Source: Clostridium nigeriense (GTDB lineage: Bacteria > Bacillota > Clostridia > Clostridiales > Clostridiaceae). Taken from it: a stretch of DNA of 64,000 bases. The notes under the pieces are model-generated. The model was not told the origin of the DNA, made no database searches, and saw nothing but the letters and a program-made list of their open reading frames with translations. The stretch spans positions 1,757,971-1,821,970 of the forward strand of contig NZ_LT575472.1 of NCBI RefSeq assembly GCF_900086595.1, given 5' to 3'. Positions 56,041 through 64,000 of this stretch are shown here, piece by piece (the stretch's first letter is position 1; each line of letters begins with the position of its first letter). The position numbers were made by a program, and so were the translations under genes.

Positions 56041-56069
56041 TTTACAAGAGGTAAAAAATACTATATTAT
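56041..56069 (+). promoter_or_regulatory. Promoter of the gene at 56114
   Basis: TTTACA (56041-56046), a 17-base spacer, then TATTAT (56064-56069). Spacing is ideal for the housekeeping sigma factor, and the start codon lies 45 bases downstream. Confidence 0.6.
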
Positions 56070-56113
56070 ATATTATAACATACAAGTAGTTCTTTTGAAT
56101 TAGGGGGATTAAA

Positions 56114-57736
56114 ATGGAAAATATAAAAGATTTCAAACCAAAAAAAAGTTCATTTTCAAAATATTTAAGTTATCTAATTATTGCTTATTTAGTTTCAGGA
56201 ATAGTTTTAGCTTTCAATAGTGATTTAATATTAGATTTTACCTTAAGCTCTTTTTATATAGTTGGAGTATTTGTTGTAGTTACTGCGGTATATGCATTCT
56301 TTACTTTTAACAAAAAATATGGAGTAGCTGCAATTACGGTTGCTTTAATATATATAATTGCATCTATTGCTTGTAGTCCGTTATTAAATTATAAAGCACA
56401 TAGAGATTTAATCGGTGAAGTAGAAAGTGTTGAGTTTAGTAATGAAATTCAACATATAGATTTAAAGCAATTGCCAACAATAGATAAAGATGTTGCTTAT
56501 AAATTAGCTGATAAAAAGTTAGGGGAAATACCTAGTTTAGGAAGTCAGGTAACAATAGGAGATTTAACTCTTCAAAGTGTAAATGGGCAATTATATTTTG
56601 TAGCTCCTTTAGAACATTCCTCATTTTTTAAGTGGTTAACTAATAGAGAAGGAACAACAGGTTATATAAAGGTAAGCGCAACTAATGAAAGTGATGTTCA
56701 ATTAGTTACAGAAGTAAAGGGAAAAGATATTAAAATAAAATATTTAGAATCAGCATATCTATTTAGTGATTTGGAAAGGGCTTCTTACTTAAGGGACATG
56801 AAAGCTGGTCATACTGATTTTACCTTTGAATTAGATGATGAAGGTAATCCTTATTGGGTAGTTACAAGGTATGATAATGCAATTGGATTAGCAGAATCAA
56901 AGGCAGTAGGAGTATTAGTTTTAGATGCTCAAAGTGGAGAATCTAAAGTATATGATATAGAAAATGCACCAAAATGGATAGATAGAATCCAGCCAGATAG
57001 ATATATAAGAAATTATATAGATAAGTGGGGAGAGTTAGTGCATGGAGTATTTAATTTTAGTGATAAAAATAAATTAAAATCAACTGAAGGAATGAATTTA
57101 ATTTATAATAATGATGATTGTTATTACTATACAGGAATAACATCAGTGGGAAATGATGAAGGGTTAGTTGGTTTTACTTTAACTGACACAAGAACTGGTA
57201 AAACAAAAATGTATAAAACTTCAGGTGCTACAGAAACTGCAAGTATGAAGTCAGCAGAGGGAAAAGTTCAGCAGTATGGATACACAGCAACATTACCATA
57301 TTTAATTAATATTCAAAATGAGCCAACATACTTTATGACATTGAAGGATTCTAATGGGTTAGTAAAACAATATGCTATGGTAAATGTTAAAAACTACAAT
57401 ATAGTTGGAGTTGGGGATTCTCTTCAATCTACTTTAAATAAATATATGGAAGGGTTGACTAATACGAATATTTCTCTTGAAGGTAGTAATAATGAAGAAG
57501 TTTTAGATGGAGAAATAGAAAGAATAGGATTAGTGGTTAAAGATGGAACTAGTATATATGATATTAAAATAAAAGGTCAAGAAAACATATTTACAGTTTC
57601 TACAGAAACTTCTAGGGAGGTTGCTTTAAGTTCTGTAGGTGATAAAGTTAGGTTAAAATATATAAAAGTTGGAGAAGGAAGATATATATTAACAAATTCT
57701 TTTGAAAATTTAAGTTTAGTAACTAAAGAAAATTAA
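56114..57736 (+). CDS. Large membrane-anchored protein of unknown function
   Basis: The product (540 aa) has three or so N-terminal membrane helices (about residues 18-105: YLIIAYLVSGIVLAF, FYIVGVFVVVTAVYAFF, VAAITVALIYIIASIA) and a large extracytoplasmic part of about 430 residues. That part is rich in beta and contains YWVVTRYDNAIGLAESKAVG and VLVLDAQSGESKVYDI. I do not recognise the family with confidence. It is a single-gene unit with its own promoter and a strong terminator. An envelope-associated role is inferred. Confidence 0.8.
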   Translation: MENIKDFKPKKSSFSKYLSYLIIAYLVSGIVLAFNSDLILDFTLSSFYIVGVFVVVTAVYAFFTFNKKYGVAAITVALIYIIASIACSPLLNYKAHRDLIGEVESVEFSNEIQHIDLKQLPTIDKDVAYKLADKKLGEIPSLGSQVTIGDLTLQSVNGQLYFVAPLEHSSFFKWLTNREGTTGYIKVSATNESDVQLVTEVKGKDIKIKYLESAYLFSDLERASYLRDMKAGHTDFTFELDDEGNPYWVVTRYDNAIGLAESKAVGVLVLDAQSGESKVYDIENAPKWIDRIQPDRYIRNYIDKWGELVHGVFNFSDKNKLKSTEGMNLIYNNDDCYYYTGITSVGNDEGLVGFTLTDTRTGKTKMYKTSGATETASMKSAEGKVQQYGYTATLPYLINIQNEPTYFMTLKDSNGLVKQYAMVNVKNYNIVGVGDSLQSTLNKYMEGLTNTNISLEGSNNEEVLDGEIERIGLVVKDGTSIYDIKIKGQENIFTVSTETSREVALSSVGDKVRLKYIKVGEGRYILTNSFENLSLVTKEN

Positions 57737-57748
57737 TATATATAATAA

Positions 57749-57810
57749 AGAAATAGCCATTACTAATAATATATATATTGTTAGTAATGGCTATTTCTCT
57801 ATTTTTTGTA
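57749..57810 (+). terminator. Strong terminator after 56114 gene
   Basis: AGAAATAGCCATTACTAA (57749-57766) is a perfect 18-bp inverted repeat of 57781-57798, followed by CTATTTTTTG. Confidence 0.9.
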
Positions 57811-57873
57811 ATAAATATATTCTTATTATCATAAAATGTTTAGAACATAATATTATTTATTTTGAGGTGAAGA

Positions 57874-58803
57874 ATGAAAGTAAAAGTAGATATTTTTTCA
57901 GGTTTTTTAGGTGCAGGAAAAACCTTTCTTATAAAAAAACTTATTAAAGATGGAGCTTATGAAGATAATATAGTAATTATAGAAAATGAGTTTGGAGAAG
58001 TAAGTATAGATGCATTAATTCTTAAGGAATCTAATATTAAAATAAAGGAAATTAACTCAGGATGTATTTGTTGTGAAGTAACGGGAGATTTTAAAAATGC
58101 TATTTTAGAGGTTATAGAAAAGTATGAACCTAGTAGGTTAATAATAGAGCCTTCTGGTGTTGCGAAGCTAAGTGATATACTGAAAGTTTTTAAAGAAGAA
58201 AGACTAAAAGAAAAAGTTTATGTTGATAATGTAATTACGGTAATAGACCCAGAAAAATTTGATTTATATATTAATAATTTTAAAGATTTTTATGAGGATC
58301 AAATTATATATTCAAAAAAAATAATTTTAAGTAGAACTCAAAAGATAAAAAAAGATAAGTTACAGGAGGTTATAGCAAAAATAAATAAAATAAGCAAAAA
58401 AAATACTATATTAACAGAGGATTGGAATGTTATAAATTCTTTAGATATTTTAAGAAATATAAATACTAAAAATATTAATGAAAATAAAAGTTTAAAAGCA
58501 AATTTAAGGGCAATAGAAAATAATAAGGCTAAGGATACTTTTGAAAGCTTTGCTATTTATCCAAATAAAAGGATTTCCAAATCAGAGTTGGTGTCTAAGT
58601 TTAAGTTTATCTCTTCAAGTACTAGCTTTGGAGAAGTTTTAAGAGCAAAGGGAATAGTAAAGCTTATAGATGGTAGCTTTGGACAATTTGATTTTGTAAA
58701 GGATGAGTTTGAAATAAGAAAAATATCTAATAGTAAGGATACTGTAATTTCTTTTATTGGAGTTAAGTTAAATAAAAAGGAAATAGAAAGTCTATTTAAT
58801 TGA
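57874..58803 (+). CDS. COG0523 GTPase (CobW/ZNG-type metal chaperone)
   Basis: The product (309 aa) is a G3E GTPase: Walker A SGFLGAGKTFLIKK (about residues 9-22), ENEFGEVSID, the metal motif GCICCEVTG (CxCC, near residue 66) and the C-terminal CobW domain (VSKFKFISSSTSFGEVLRAK). Members of COG0523 insert or deliver zinc or other metals. GAGGTGAAG lies upstream. It begins a four-gene run with a second G3E-like gene and two membrane genes. Confidence 0.92.
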   Translation: MKVKVDIFSGFLGAGKTFLIKKLIKDGAYEDNIVIIENEFGEVSIDALILKESNIKIKEINSGCICCEVTGDFKNAILEVIEKYEPSRLIIEPSGVAKLSDILKVFKEERLKEKVYVDNVITVIDPEKFDLYINNFKDFYEDQIIYSKKIILSRTQKIKKDKLQEVIAKINKISKKNTILTEDWNVINSLDILRNINTKNINENKSLKANLRAIENNKAKDTFESFAIYPNKRISKSELVSKFKFISSSTSFGEVLRAKGIVKLIDGSFGQFDFVKDEFEIRKISNSKDTVISFIGVKLNKKEIESLFN

Positions 58804-58811
58804 GGGATAAA

Positions 58812-59459
58812 ATGAAGACTAGGGTTGAAATAGTAAGTGGCTTTTTAGGTTCAGGAAAAACATCCTTTATAAATTCCTATTTGGATACTGAGGTTTGTGC
58901 AAATAGAGATATATTAATTGTACTTTTAGAAAAAGGAATTACAGAGATTCAAAGTAAGAGAAAAAATATAGAAGTAATCTGGTTAGAAAAGACTGAGGGT
59001 CTAAAAGAAATTTTAATTAATAAAATTAGTAAAAAGAAATACTATAAGGTTATTGTTGAGTATAATGGAACAGAAAAATTAAGTTTAATTGGAGAGATTT
59101 TTAAAGATAAACATGTAAAAAATAAATATAATTTCTATGGGAATTATTATATAGGAAATAGTAACAGTTTAATGATATATTTAAGAAATATGGGTGAAAT
59201 AATAGTTCCCTTTATACAATCTAGTAAATTAATAGTATTAAATAATATAGATTTATTAGATAAAAAAAAGCAAATAGAATTAATAAAAGAAGTAGAAGAA
59301 ATTAATAATACTGCACCTATAATATTATCAAGCTCAATAAACAAATTAAGCTTTGATTTGAAATCCTCAAAATATTTTAAAGAATGGGAATTCTTAAAAG
59401 GGATTAATGCTTTATTTAATAGGAGAGGAGAAAAAAGGTTATATGATAAAATGGGCTAA
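58812..59459 (+). CDS. Truncated COG0523-like protein lacking CxCC
   Basis: The product (215 aa) starts MKTRVEIVSGFLGSGKTSFI with a clear Walker A (residues 10-18) but has no CxCC metal motif and no C-terminal CobW domain. It may be a partner or regulator of the GTPase before it rather than an independent metal chaperone. The start is ATG 58812 after GAGGGAT. It overlaps the permease gene. Confidence 0.8.
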   Translation: MKTRVEIVSGFLGSGKTSFINSYLDTEVCANRDILIVLLEKGITEIQSKRKNIEVIWLEKTEGLKEILINKISKKKYYKVIVEYNGTEKLSLIGEIFKDKHVKNKYNFYGNYYIGNSNSLMIYLRNMGEIIVPFIQSSKLIVLNNIDLLDKKKQIELIKEVEEINNTAPIILSSSINKLSFDLKSSKYFKEWEFLKGINALFNRRGEKRLYDKMG

Positions 59460-60342
59460 TATTTTTATCAGTATGGTATTGGAAGCACTACCTTTTATAT
59501 TAATTGGAGCAATAATATCTTCAATTATTCAAATGTATATTTCAGAAGAAAGAGTAAAAAAGATATTACCAAGGAGTAGATTTATATCAATTATTATTGC
59601 AGCTATTCTAGGCATTTTTATCCCTATTTGTGAATGTGCTATAGTTCCTATTGCAAGAAGTCTAATAAAAAAAGGGGTACCTATTGCTGTAGCCATAGTA
59701 TTTATGCTTTCAGTACCAATAGTGAATCCTATAGTTATAGTATCTACTTTCTATGCCTTTAATGATACTAAGATAGTTCTCATTAGAGTTTTAGGTGGAA
59801 TTATATCTGCAATAATAATAGGATTTCTAATAGAAATTTTAACTAATAAAAAAGAAGAAGTAGTTAAGATAAAGAGCCAATATGAAAATATATGTGATTG
59901 CGGTTGTGAGGTAGTAGATTATTTTTATAATAAATCAAAGTTAAGACTATGCTTAGAACATTCTAGTAAGGAATTTTTTAACATACTGAGATACTATATA
60001 TTTGGATCTTTCTTATCTAGTATATTTATTATTATTTTAAAAGAGGAATATTTAATTAATTATACAAAGGGAACATTACTACCAATTTTTATGATGATGT
60101 CCCTAGCCTTTTTATTGTCTCTATGTTCAGAGGCAGATGCTTTCATAGCTAAAGGATTTTTAAGTTATTTTGGAGTTCCAGCAATATCAGCTTTTTTAAT
60201 ACTTGGACCAATGTTAGATTTGAAAAATGCAATTATAATATCATCATATTTCAAAAAATCATTTGCATACAAGCTGATTTTTTTAATTGTAGTAGTTGTA
60301 CTAGCTTTTTCAACTGCTTTAACCTTTATTATTAAATATTAA
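59443..60342 (+). CDS. UPF0718 permease (YraQ/YcgR type)
   Basis: The product (299 aa) is a membrane protein of the COG0701 permease family. The signature PICECAIVPIARSLIKKGVP (Cys pair in a helix) and FMLSVPIVNPIVIVSTFYAF are visible, and a second CSEADAFIAKGFLSYFG lies near residue 228. A cytosolic loop carries a CDCGCE segment. ATG 59443, inside the previous gene, is preferred; ATG 59407 lacks a Shine-Dalgarno. The transported ion is unknown. Confidence 0.9.
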   Translation: MIKWANIFISMVLEALPFILIGAIISSIIQMYISEERVKKILPRSRFISIIIAAILGIFIPICECAIVPIARSLIKKGVPIAVAIVFMLSVPIVNPIVIVSTFYAFNDTKIVLIRVLGGIISAIIIGFLIEILTNKKEEVVKIKSQYENICDCGCEVVDYFYNKSKLRLCLEHSSKEFFNILRYYIFGSFLSSIFIIILKEEYLINYTKGTLLPIFMMMSLAFLLSLCSEADAFIAKGFLSYFGVPAISAFLILGPMLDLKNAIIISSYFKKSFAYKLIFLIVVVVLAFSTALTFIIKY

Positions 60343-60366
60343 CCTGCTGTTATTAACAGCTTTTAC
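60343..60366 (+). terminator. Weak hairpin between permease genes
   Basis: GCTGTT (60346-60351) pairs with AACAGC (60355-60360), followed by TTTTAC. The short T-run suggests partial termination or an RNA-stability element. Confidence 0.4.
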
Positions 60367-60378
60367 TTATGGAGGATT

Positions 60379-61023
60379 ATGAAAAAATTTAATGTAGATG
60401 AATTTATTTGGTTATTAATATTAATTCTTATAACTGTTTATATAAGTTATTTAATGATTTCAGGAGATATTTATAATTATCTAAGTGTAAAAACAACTAA
60501 AAATTTATATATAGCCTTAGTTATATTGCCGATTTTTATTATAGTGCAATCAATGAAAGTGATAAGCTTTAATTCGAGGAAAGACACTTCAATGAAGTTT
60601 CTCCCTATTATTTTTACTTTAATTGTTGGAGTATTATTGTTAATAAGAAATAATAGCTATGATGATAGAGAAGAATTAATAAGTTTTAATAACATTTTAG
60701 CCAAAAATGCTATTGAAATAAGTCATGAGAATCACTATATATTTGAAGATTTAAATAGTAAGGGAGCTGAATATTTAGGGAGATATGTAGTTTTTACTGG
60801 ACATGTATATAAATATGAAGAGGAAAAGTTTATTTTAGGAAGAGAAGAGATGAATTGTTGTGCTGCCGATTCATATATGATAGGGATAAAAACTTTTTCT
60901 AAGGATAAATTTAAAGAAGGAGAATGGTTAAAAGTTTTGGGGAAAATATCCTTTGATGGAGAATACTATTTAGAGATAGAAGAATATATAAGGGTGAATC
61001 CACCTAAAAATATATATTTTTAA
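60379..61023 (+). CDS. TIGR03943 (DUF1980) partner of the permease
   Basis: The product (214 aa) has three N-terminal membrane helices and a C-terminal soluble domain with the family motif REEMNCCAADSYMIGI (about residues 155-170) and GKISFDGEYYLEIE. These proteins regularly sit beside UPF0718 permeases. GGAGG lies seven bases upstream. Confidence 0.9.
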   Translation: MKKFNVDEFIWLLILILITVYISYLMISGDIYNYLSVKTTKNLYIALVILPIFIIVQSMKVISFNSRKDTSMKFLPIIFTLIVGVLLLIRNNSYDDREELISFNNILAKNAIEISHENHYIFEDLNSKGAEYLGRYVVFTGHVYKYEEEKFILGREEMNCCAADSYMIGIKTFSKDKFKEGEWLKVLGKISFDGEYYLEIEEYIRVNPPKNIYF

Positions 61024-61024
61024 C

Positions 61025-61064
61025 AAATAAAGGTGACTTAAATATAGTTGCCTTTATTTTTTTT
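61025..61064 (+). terminator. Terminator after metal cassette
   Basis: AAATAAAGGTGAC pairs with GTTGCCTTTATTT around a 9-base loop and ends in a T-run of about nine. Confidence 0.85.
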
Positions 61065-61148
61065 AAATAAAAAAGAGTGATTTGCCCAAATCACTCCCCA
61101 GATACTTCTGTAAAAGACAGTTTCACTCCACTTGGAAGCTACTTAAGT
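61065..61148 (-). ncRNA. Candidate orphan small RNA (~84 nt)
   Basis: On the minus strand a promoter-like pair (TTGAAA at 61179-61184, and TATTAT at 61157-61162, spacer 16; TTATAT with spacer 18 is an alternative) points to a start near 61148. The RNA would contain two short hairpins (UUCC-AAGU-GGAG and CUGU-CUUUU-ACAG) and end at a perfect terminator: GAGTGATTT pairs with AAATCACTC around GGGC, then TTTTTTATTT. No frame or Shine-Dalgarno is visible. I do not recognise the RNA. It faces the end of the TIGR03943 gene and has a clean start and stop of its own. Confidence 0.55.
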
Positions 61149-61341
61149 CTAAATATATAATAACAAAAATGAATTTTTTTTCAATAGAAAAACAGAAAAA
61201 ATATTTATGTAATATATAACATTAAATGATAAAATTACTGATTAAATATTTGTAAAAGTAAATAGATAACATAAATATAAAATATTTAGAAAGAATATAA
61301 ATAAATACTATATTTAAAAATAATAATAAATGGAGTAGATT
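61149..61341. other. AT-rich stretch before solute-binding gene
   Basis: About 190 bases, nearly all A and T, with no gene. The candidate minus-strand promoter of the small RNA lies here, and the plus-strand promoter for 61342 must also be here, but no convincing hexamer pair was chosen. Confidence 0.35.
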
Positions 61342-62361
61342 ATGAAGAAAATAAGTTTTTTAATATTGATATTTTTAATGTTTAGCATTTTATCTGGTAG
61401 TTCACCAAAAGCTATTTCTAATAGTTACCCTATAAAATTTGGGGTATTACTATATAAAGAAAAAGATGATTATATAAAACTTATAAAAAATGAATTATTA
61501 AAAATAGAAAGTAAAAATAAAGGCATAATAGAAATAACAATTTATGATGCTAATAACAACCAAGAATTACAAAATTCTCAGATAGAAAAACTTTTAAGTG
61601 ATAATGTCGATGTAATATTATTAAATTTGGTTGATGTTACTAAATCTAAGGAAGTAATAGAAAAAATAAAAGAAAAAGACATACCGGTGATATTTTTTAA
61701 TAGAGAGCCTAGTTCTTTAAATTGGATAGAATCTTATAAAAAGTCCATTTATTTAGGGACAGAAGCTTGTGAATCAGGAAATATTCAGGGAGAAATAATA
61801 TTAAGAGAATTAAGAAAAAATGATATAAAAGATAAAAATGATAATAAAATATTAGATATAATTTTATTGTCTGGAGAAGTAAATAACATAGAAGCACAAC
61901 TAAGATCTGAATGTGTAATAAGAACTTTAAATAATAATGGCATAAACACTAATTTAATTGCAGAAGAACACTGTAATTGGGAAAGAGAATGTGCAGAAGA
62001 AAAAATACAAAAATTATTTAGTGAATATGGAGAGGACATAGAACTTATAATTTCAAACAACGATTCTATGGCCATAGGAGCTTTAAAAGCGTTACAAAAA
62101 TATGGATATAATATAGGGAACAGCGAGAAATATATTCCAATAGTTGGGGTAGATGGGTTAGAAGAAGCAAAGCAATTAATTAATAAGGGAGAATTAACAG
62201 GAACAGTAATTCAAGATAGTGAAGCAACTGTAAGGGCATTATATAGAATAGGAATAAATTTTGTGGAAGGAAGAAGTCCTTTAGAAAATACAGAATATAA
62301 TTATGATGTAACAGGGGTTGGAGTAAGGATACCATATAATGGTTACATAATTAGAAATTAA
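61342..62361 (+). CDS. Galactose-type periplasmic-binding-like protein without lipobox cysteine
   Basis: The product (339 aa) has an N-terminal signal helix (ISFLILIFLMFSILS) followed by a sugar-binding periplasmic domain of the type 1 family (FGVLLYKEKDDYIKLI, DVILLNLVDVTKSKEVI, VIFFNREPSS, GEVNNIEAQLRSECV, IISNNDSMAIGALKALQKYG, PIVGVDGLEEAKQLINKGEL). It resembles galactose-binding MglB. The lipobox position reads LSGSS instead of LSGC, so lipid anchoring is not expected. No ABC transporter genes are next to it. It may be a soluble or membrane-anchored sensor. Confidence 0.85.
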   Translation: MKKISFLILIFLMFSILSGSSPKAISNSYPIKFGVLLYKEKDDYIKLIKNELLKIESKNKGIIEITIYDANNNQELQNSQIEKLLSDNVDVILLNLVDVTKSKEVIEKIKEKDIPVIFFNREPSSLNWIESYKKSIYLGTEACESGNIQGEIILRELRKNDIKDKNDNKILDIILLSGEVNNIEAQLRSECVIRTLNNNGINTNLIAEEHCNWERECAEEKIQKLFSEYGEDIELIISNNDSMAIGALKALQKYGYNIGNSEKYIPIVGVDGLEEAKQLINKGELTGTVIQDSEATVRALYRIGINFVEGRSPLENTEYNYDVTGVGVRIPYNGYIIRN

Positions 62362-62404
62362 CCAAATTTATAAATTTAATCTTTTATAACTAAAATTTTT
62401 ATGA

Positions 62405-62410
62405 TATAAT
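62405..62410 (+). promoter_or_regulatory. Candidate -10 element of the SCIFF gene
   Basis: TATAAT at 62405-62410 lies 36 bases before the SCIFF ATG. The -35 region (62382-62388) reads only TTTTATA, a weak match. Confidence 0.45.
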
Positions 62411-62445
62411 CGTGGGGGATTTTGAAAGAATGGGGGAGTATAATC

Positions 62446-62583
62446 ATGAAACATATCAAGACAATCAATAAGACTAACATCAAAAACAGCTTAGTAAAAC
62501 CAGGTTGTAAAGAATGTGCTAACTCATGTCAATCAGCTTGCAAAACTTCATGTACAGTTGCAAACTTAGAGTGTGAAAACTAA
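62446..62583 (+). CDS. scfA: SCIFF peptide precursor (six cysteines in forty-five)
   Basis: The product is exactly 45 residues with six cysteines at 21, 24, 28, 32, 36 and 43. It begins MKHIKTINKTNIKNSLVKPG and ends CANSCQSACKTSC then TVANLECEN. This is the SCIFF family of ribosomal peptides, made almost universally in Clostridia and given thioether links by a radical SAM enzyme (ScfB), which here lies 68 bases downstream. GGGGGAG lies upstream. The mature product's role is unknown. Confidence 0.95.
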   Translation: MKHIKTINKTNIKNSLVKPGCKECANSCQSACKTSCTVANLECEN

Positions 62584-62591
62584 TTAAAAAG

Positions 62592-62622
62592 AAAGCGGCA
62601 ACAATAGGTTGCTGCTTACTTT
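62592..62622 (+). terminator. Leaky terminator between SCIFF peptide and maturase
   Basis: AAGCGGCAAC pairs with GTTGCTGCTT around AATAG, followed by ACTTTTTAG. It would lower maturase mRNA relative to precursor, a common arrangement for ribosomal peptides. Confidence 0.65.
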
Positions 62623-62651
62623 TTAGTTAAATAGCTTTTGGAGGGATTAAG

Positions 62652-64000
62652 ATGTCTTTAATACACAAATTTAAACAAGGTGAAAATTATTTTGTATTAG
62701 ATGTAAATACAGGAGCTGTTCATATAGTAGACGAGCTTGTATATGATTTAGTACATGATGATGGAATGAAGGATAAAGAAGAAACAATTAAACTTTTATC
62801 AAATAAATATGATAAAGATAATATTATAGAAGCTTATGATGAAATATTAGAACTTATAAAAGATGGTATGCTATATTCTGAAGATAAATATGAAGATATA
62901 GCCCATGGGTCAATGGATGATAGGGATTATATTAAAGCAGTTTGTTTAAATATAATCCATGGATGTAATTTAAGATGTAAATATTGTTTTGCAGATGAGG
63001 GTGAATATAATGGGCATAAAGGTGTTATGTCTATAGAAACTGCTAAAAAGGCAATTGATTATGTTGTGAAAAGAAGTGGTCCAAGAAGAAATATTGAAAT
63101 AGATTTGTTTGGTGGTGAGCCAACAATGATAATGGATACTGTTAAGGAAATAGTACAGTATGCTAGAGAAAATGAAAAGAAGTGGAACAAAAATATTAGA
63201 TTTACTATGACAACTAATGCCACTCTTTTAAATGATGATATGATGGATTTTATGGACAAGGAGTTAGGAAATATTATTCTTTCATTAGATGGAAGAAAAT
63301 CTGTTAATGATAATGTAAGAATTAAAGTTAATGGAACAGGCTCTTATGATGATATACTACCTAACATAAAAAAGATGATTGAAAAGAGAACTCCTGGTAA
63401 AACCTATTATGTAAGAGGTACATTTACTAGAGCAAATACTGATTTCTTTGAAGATGTAATGGCTATGGTAAATGAAGGCTTTGATGAAGTATCTATTGAA
63501 CCAGTTGTACTTGAAGATGGACATCCTCTTGCTTTAAGAGAAGAAGATTTACCAAAGATAATGGAAAACTACGATAAGCTATATGAAGATATGGCAAGAA
63601 GAAAGAGAGAAAAGAAGGGTGAATATAACTTCTATCACTTTAATGTAGATTTAAATGGTGGACCATGTGTATATAAGAGAATTTCAGGTTGTGGTGCAGG
63701 ATTTGAATATGTTGCAATAACACCTCAAGGAGAAGTATATCCTTGTCATCAATTTGTAGGAAAAGAAGAATTTAAGCTTGGAACTATATATGATGATACA
63801 TATAATTCAGAACTTGGAAAGAAGTTCAAAAAAGCTCATATATATAATAAGCCAAAATGTAGAGAGTGTTGGGCAAGATTCTATTGTAGTGGAGGTTGCC
63901 AAGCAAATAATTTCAGTTTCAATGGAGATATGAAAATTCCGTATGAAATAGGCTGCAAGATGCAAAAGAAAAGAATTGAATGTGCTATTGCTTTAAAAGC
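62652..64000 (+). CDS. scfB: Thioether-forming SCIFF radical SAM maturase (partial, right edge)
   Basis: The frame starts at ATG 62652 behind GGAGGGAT and is still open at the window end, giving about 449 residues, close to the full family length. The radical SAM cluster is CNLRCKYCF (CxxxCxxC, near residue 103), with FGGEPTMIM following. The C-terminal SPASM part has GCGAGFEYVAITPQGEVYPC and CRECWARFYCSGGC, the extra Fe-S cluster ligands. An N-terminal RRE-like part (EDIAHGSM and before) is expected to bind the peptide leader. It installs thioether bonds on the SCIFF peptide. Confidence 0.95.
   Translation, partial: MSLIHKFKQGENYFVLDVNTGAVHIVDELVYDLVHDDGMKDKEETIKLLSNKYDKDNIIEAYDEILELIKDGMLYSEDKYEDIAHGSMDDRDYIKAVCLNIIHGCNLRCKYCFADEGEYNGHKGVMSIETAKKAIDYVVKRSGPRRNIEIDLFGGEPTMIMDTVKEIVQYARENEKKWNKNIRFTMTTNATLLNDDMMDFMDKELGNIILSLDGRKSVNDNVRIKVNGTGSYDDILPNIKKMIEKRTPGKTYYVRGTFTRANTDFFEDVMAMVNEGFDEVSIEPVVLEDGHPLALREEDLPKIMENYDKLYEDMARRKREKKGEYNFYHFNVDLNGGPCVYKRISGCGAGFEYVAITPQGEVYPCHQFVGKEEFKLGTIYDDTYNSELGKKFKKAHIYNKPKCRECWARFYCSGGCQANNFSFNGDMKIPYEIGCKMQKKRIECAIALK

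Noticed and set aside
57800..57873. Zur-type operator before the COG0523 gene
   Set aside because: Only A/T palindromes such as ATAATATTAT are present; no match to the known Zur box.

Overview
The window reads as chromosomal DNA from a low-GC, spore-forming anaerobe, most likely Clostridium sensu stricto. The evidence is the very AT-rich coding sequence, Gram-positive flagellar gene content with a fused FliR-FlhB export protein, a Mn-dependent CBS-domain pyrophosphatase, a ThiI without a rhodanese domain paired with a NifS-like desulfurase, and a SCIFF peptide with its radical SAM maturase, a hallmark of Clostridia. The species cannot be named from the sequence alone.

Region 1 (1-14230) is a flagellin and glycan locus. 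Two tandem, nearly identical flagellin genes each carry a short leader hairpin with AGGA in its loop next to a strong Shine-Dalgarno, which looks like a CsrA target. They are followed by a visibly more AT-rich island: two intact glycosyltransferases with TPR-like repeats, one decayed glycosyltransferase, and a sugar-modifying set (two SDR epimerase/dehydratases, a DegT aminotransferase, a C-methyltransferase-like protein, a metallophosphoesterase and an ATP-grasp ligase). The natural inference is synthesis and attachment of an unusual flagellin glycan. About 1.2 kb of mostly non-coding, decayed DNA separates the island from a third, divergent flagellin.

Region 2 (14513-39345) is one long flagellar operon, all on the plus strand: flgB flgC fliE fliF fliG fliH fliI fliJ fliK flgD, a TIGR02530-type gene, flgE flbD motA motB fliL fliO fliP fliQ fliR-flhB flhA flhF flhG, a PilZ protein, the flagellar sigma factor, a SwrB-position protein, a small membrane protein, flgF and flgG. 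It encodes the rod, hook, MS ring, export gate and ATPase, stator, placement proteins and sigma factor. FliM, FliN/FliY, FlgK, FlgL, FliD and FliS are not in the window. The hook protein is enlarged by about five tandem modules of about 100 residues. The operon ends at a bidirectional terminator.

Region 3 (39378-57736) is mixed housekeeping: a CBS-type pyrophosphatase (minus strand), a Ca2+-type P-ATPase, thrC-thrB-ACT regulator, cysteine desulfurase-thiI, a ferritin-like gene divergent from a HesB-like gene, a Gly/Cys-rich protein that may belong to the spore surface, DUF4003, DNA polymerase IV, deoC, a CaCA exchanger, a 38-residue Cys-rich protein and a large membrane-anchored protein of unknown function.

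Region 4 (57874-64000) holds a metal-handling cassette (two COG0523 GTPases, a UPF0718 permease and a TIGR03943 partner), a candidate small RNA on the minus strand, an orphan sugar-binding protein lacking the lipobox cysteine, and the SCIFF precursor (45 residues, six cysteines) followed by its radical SAM/SPASM maturase, which runs off the right edge. No rRNA, tRNA, CRISPR array or intact insertion sequence was seen.
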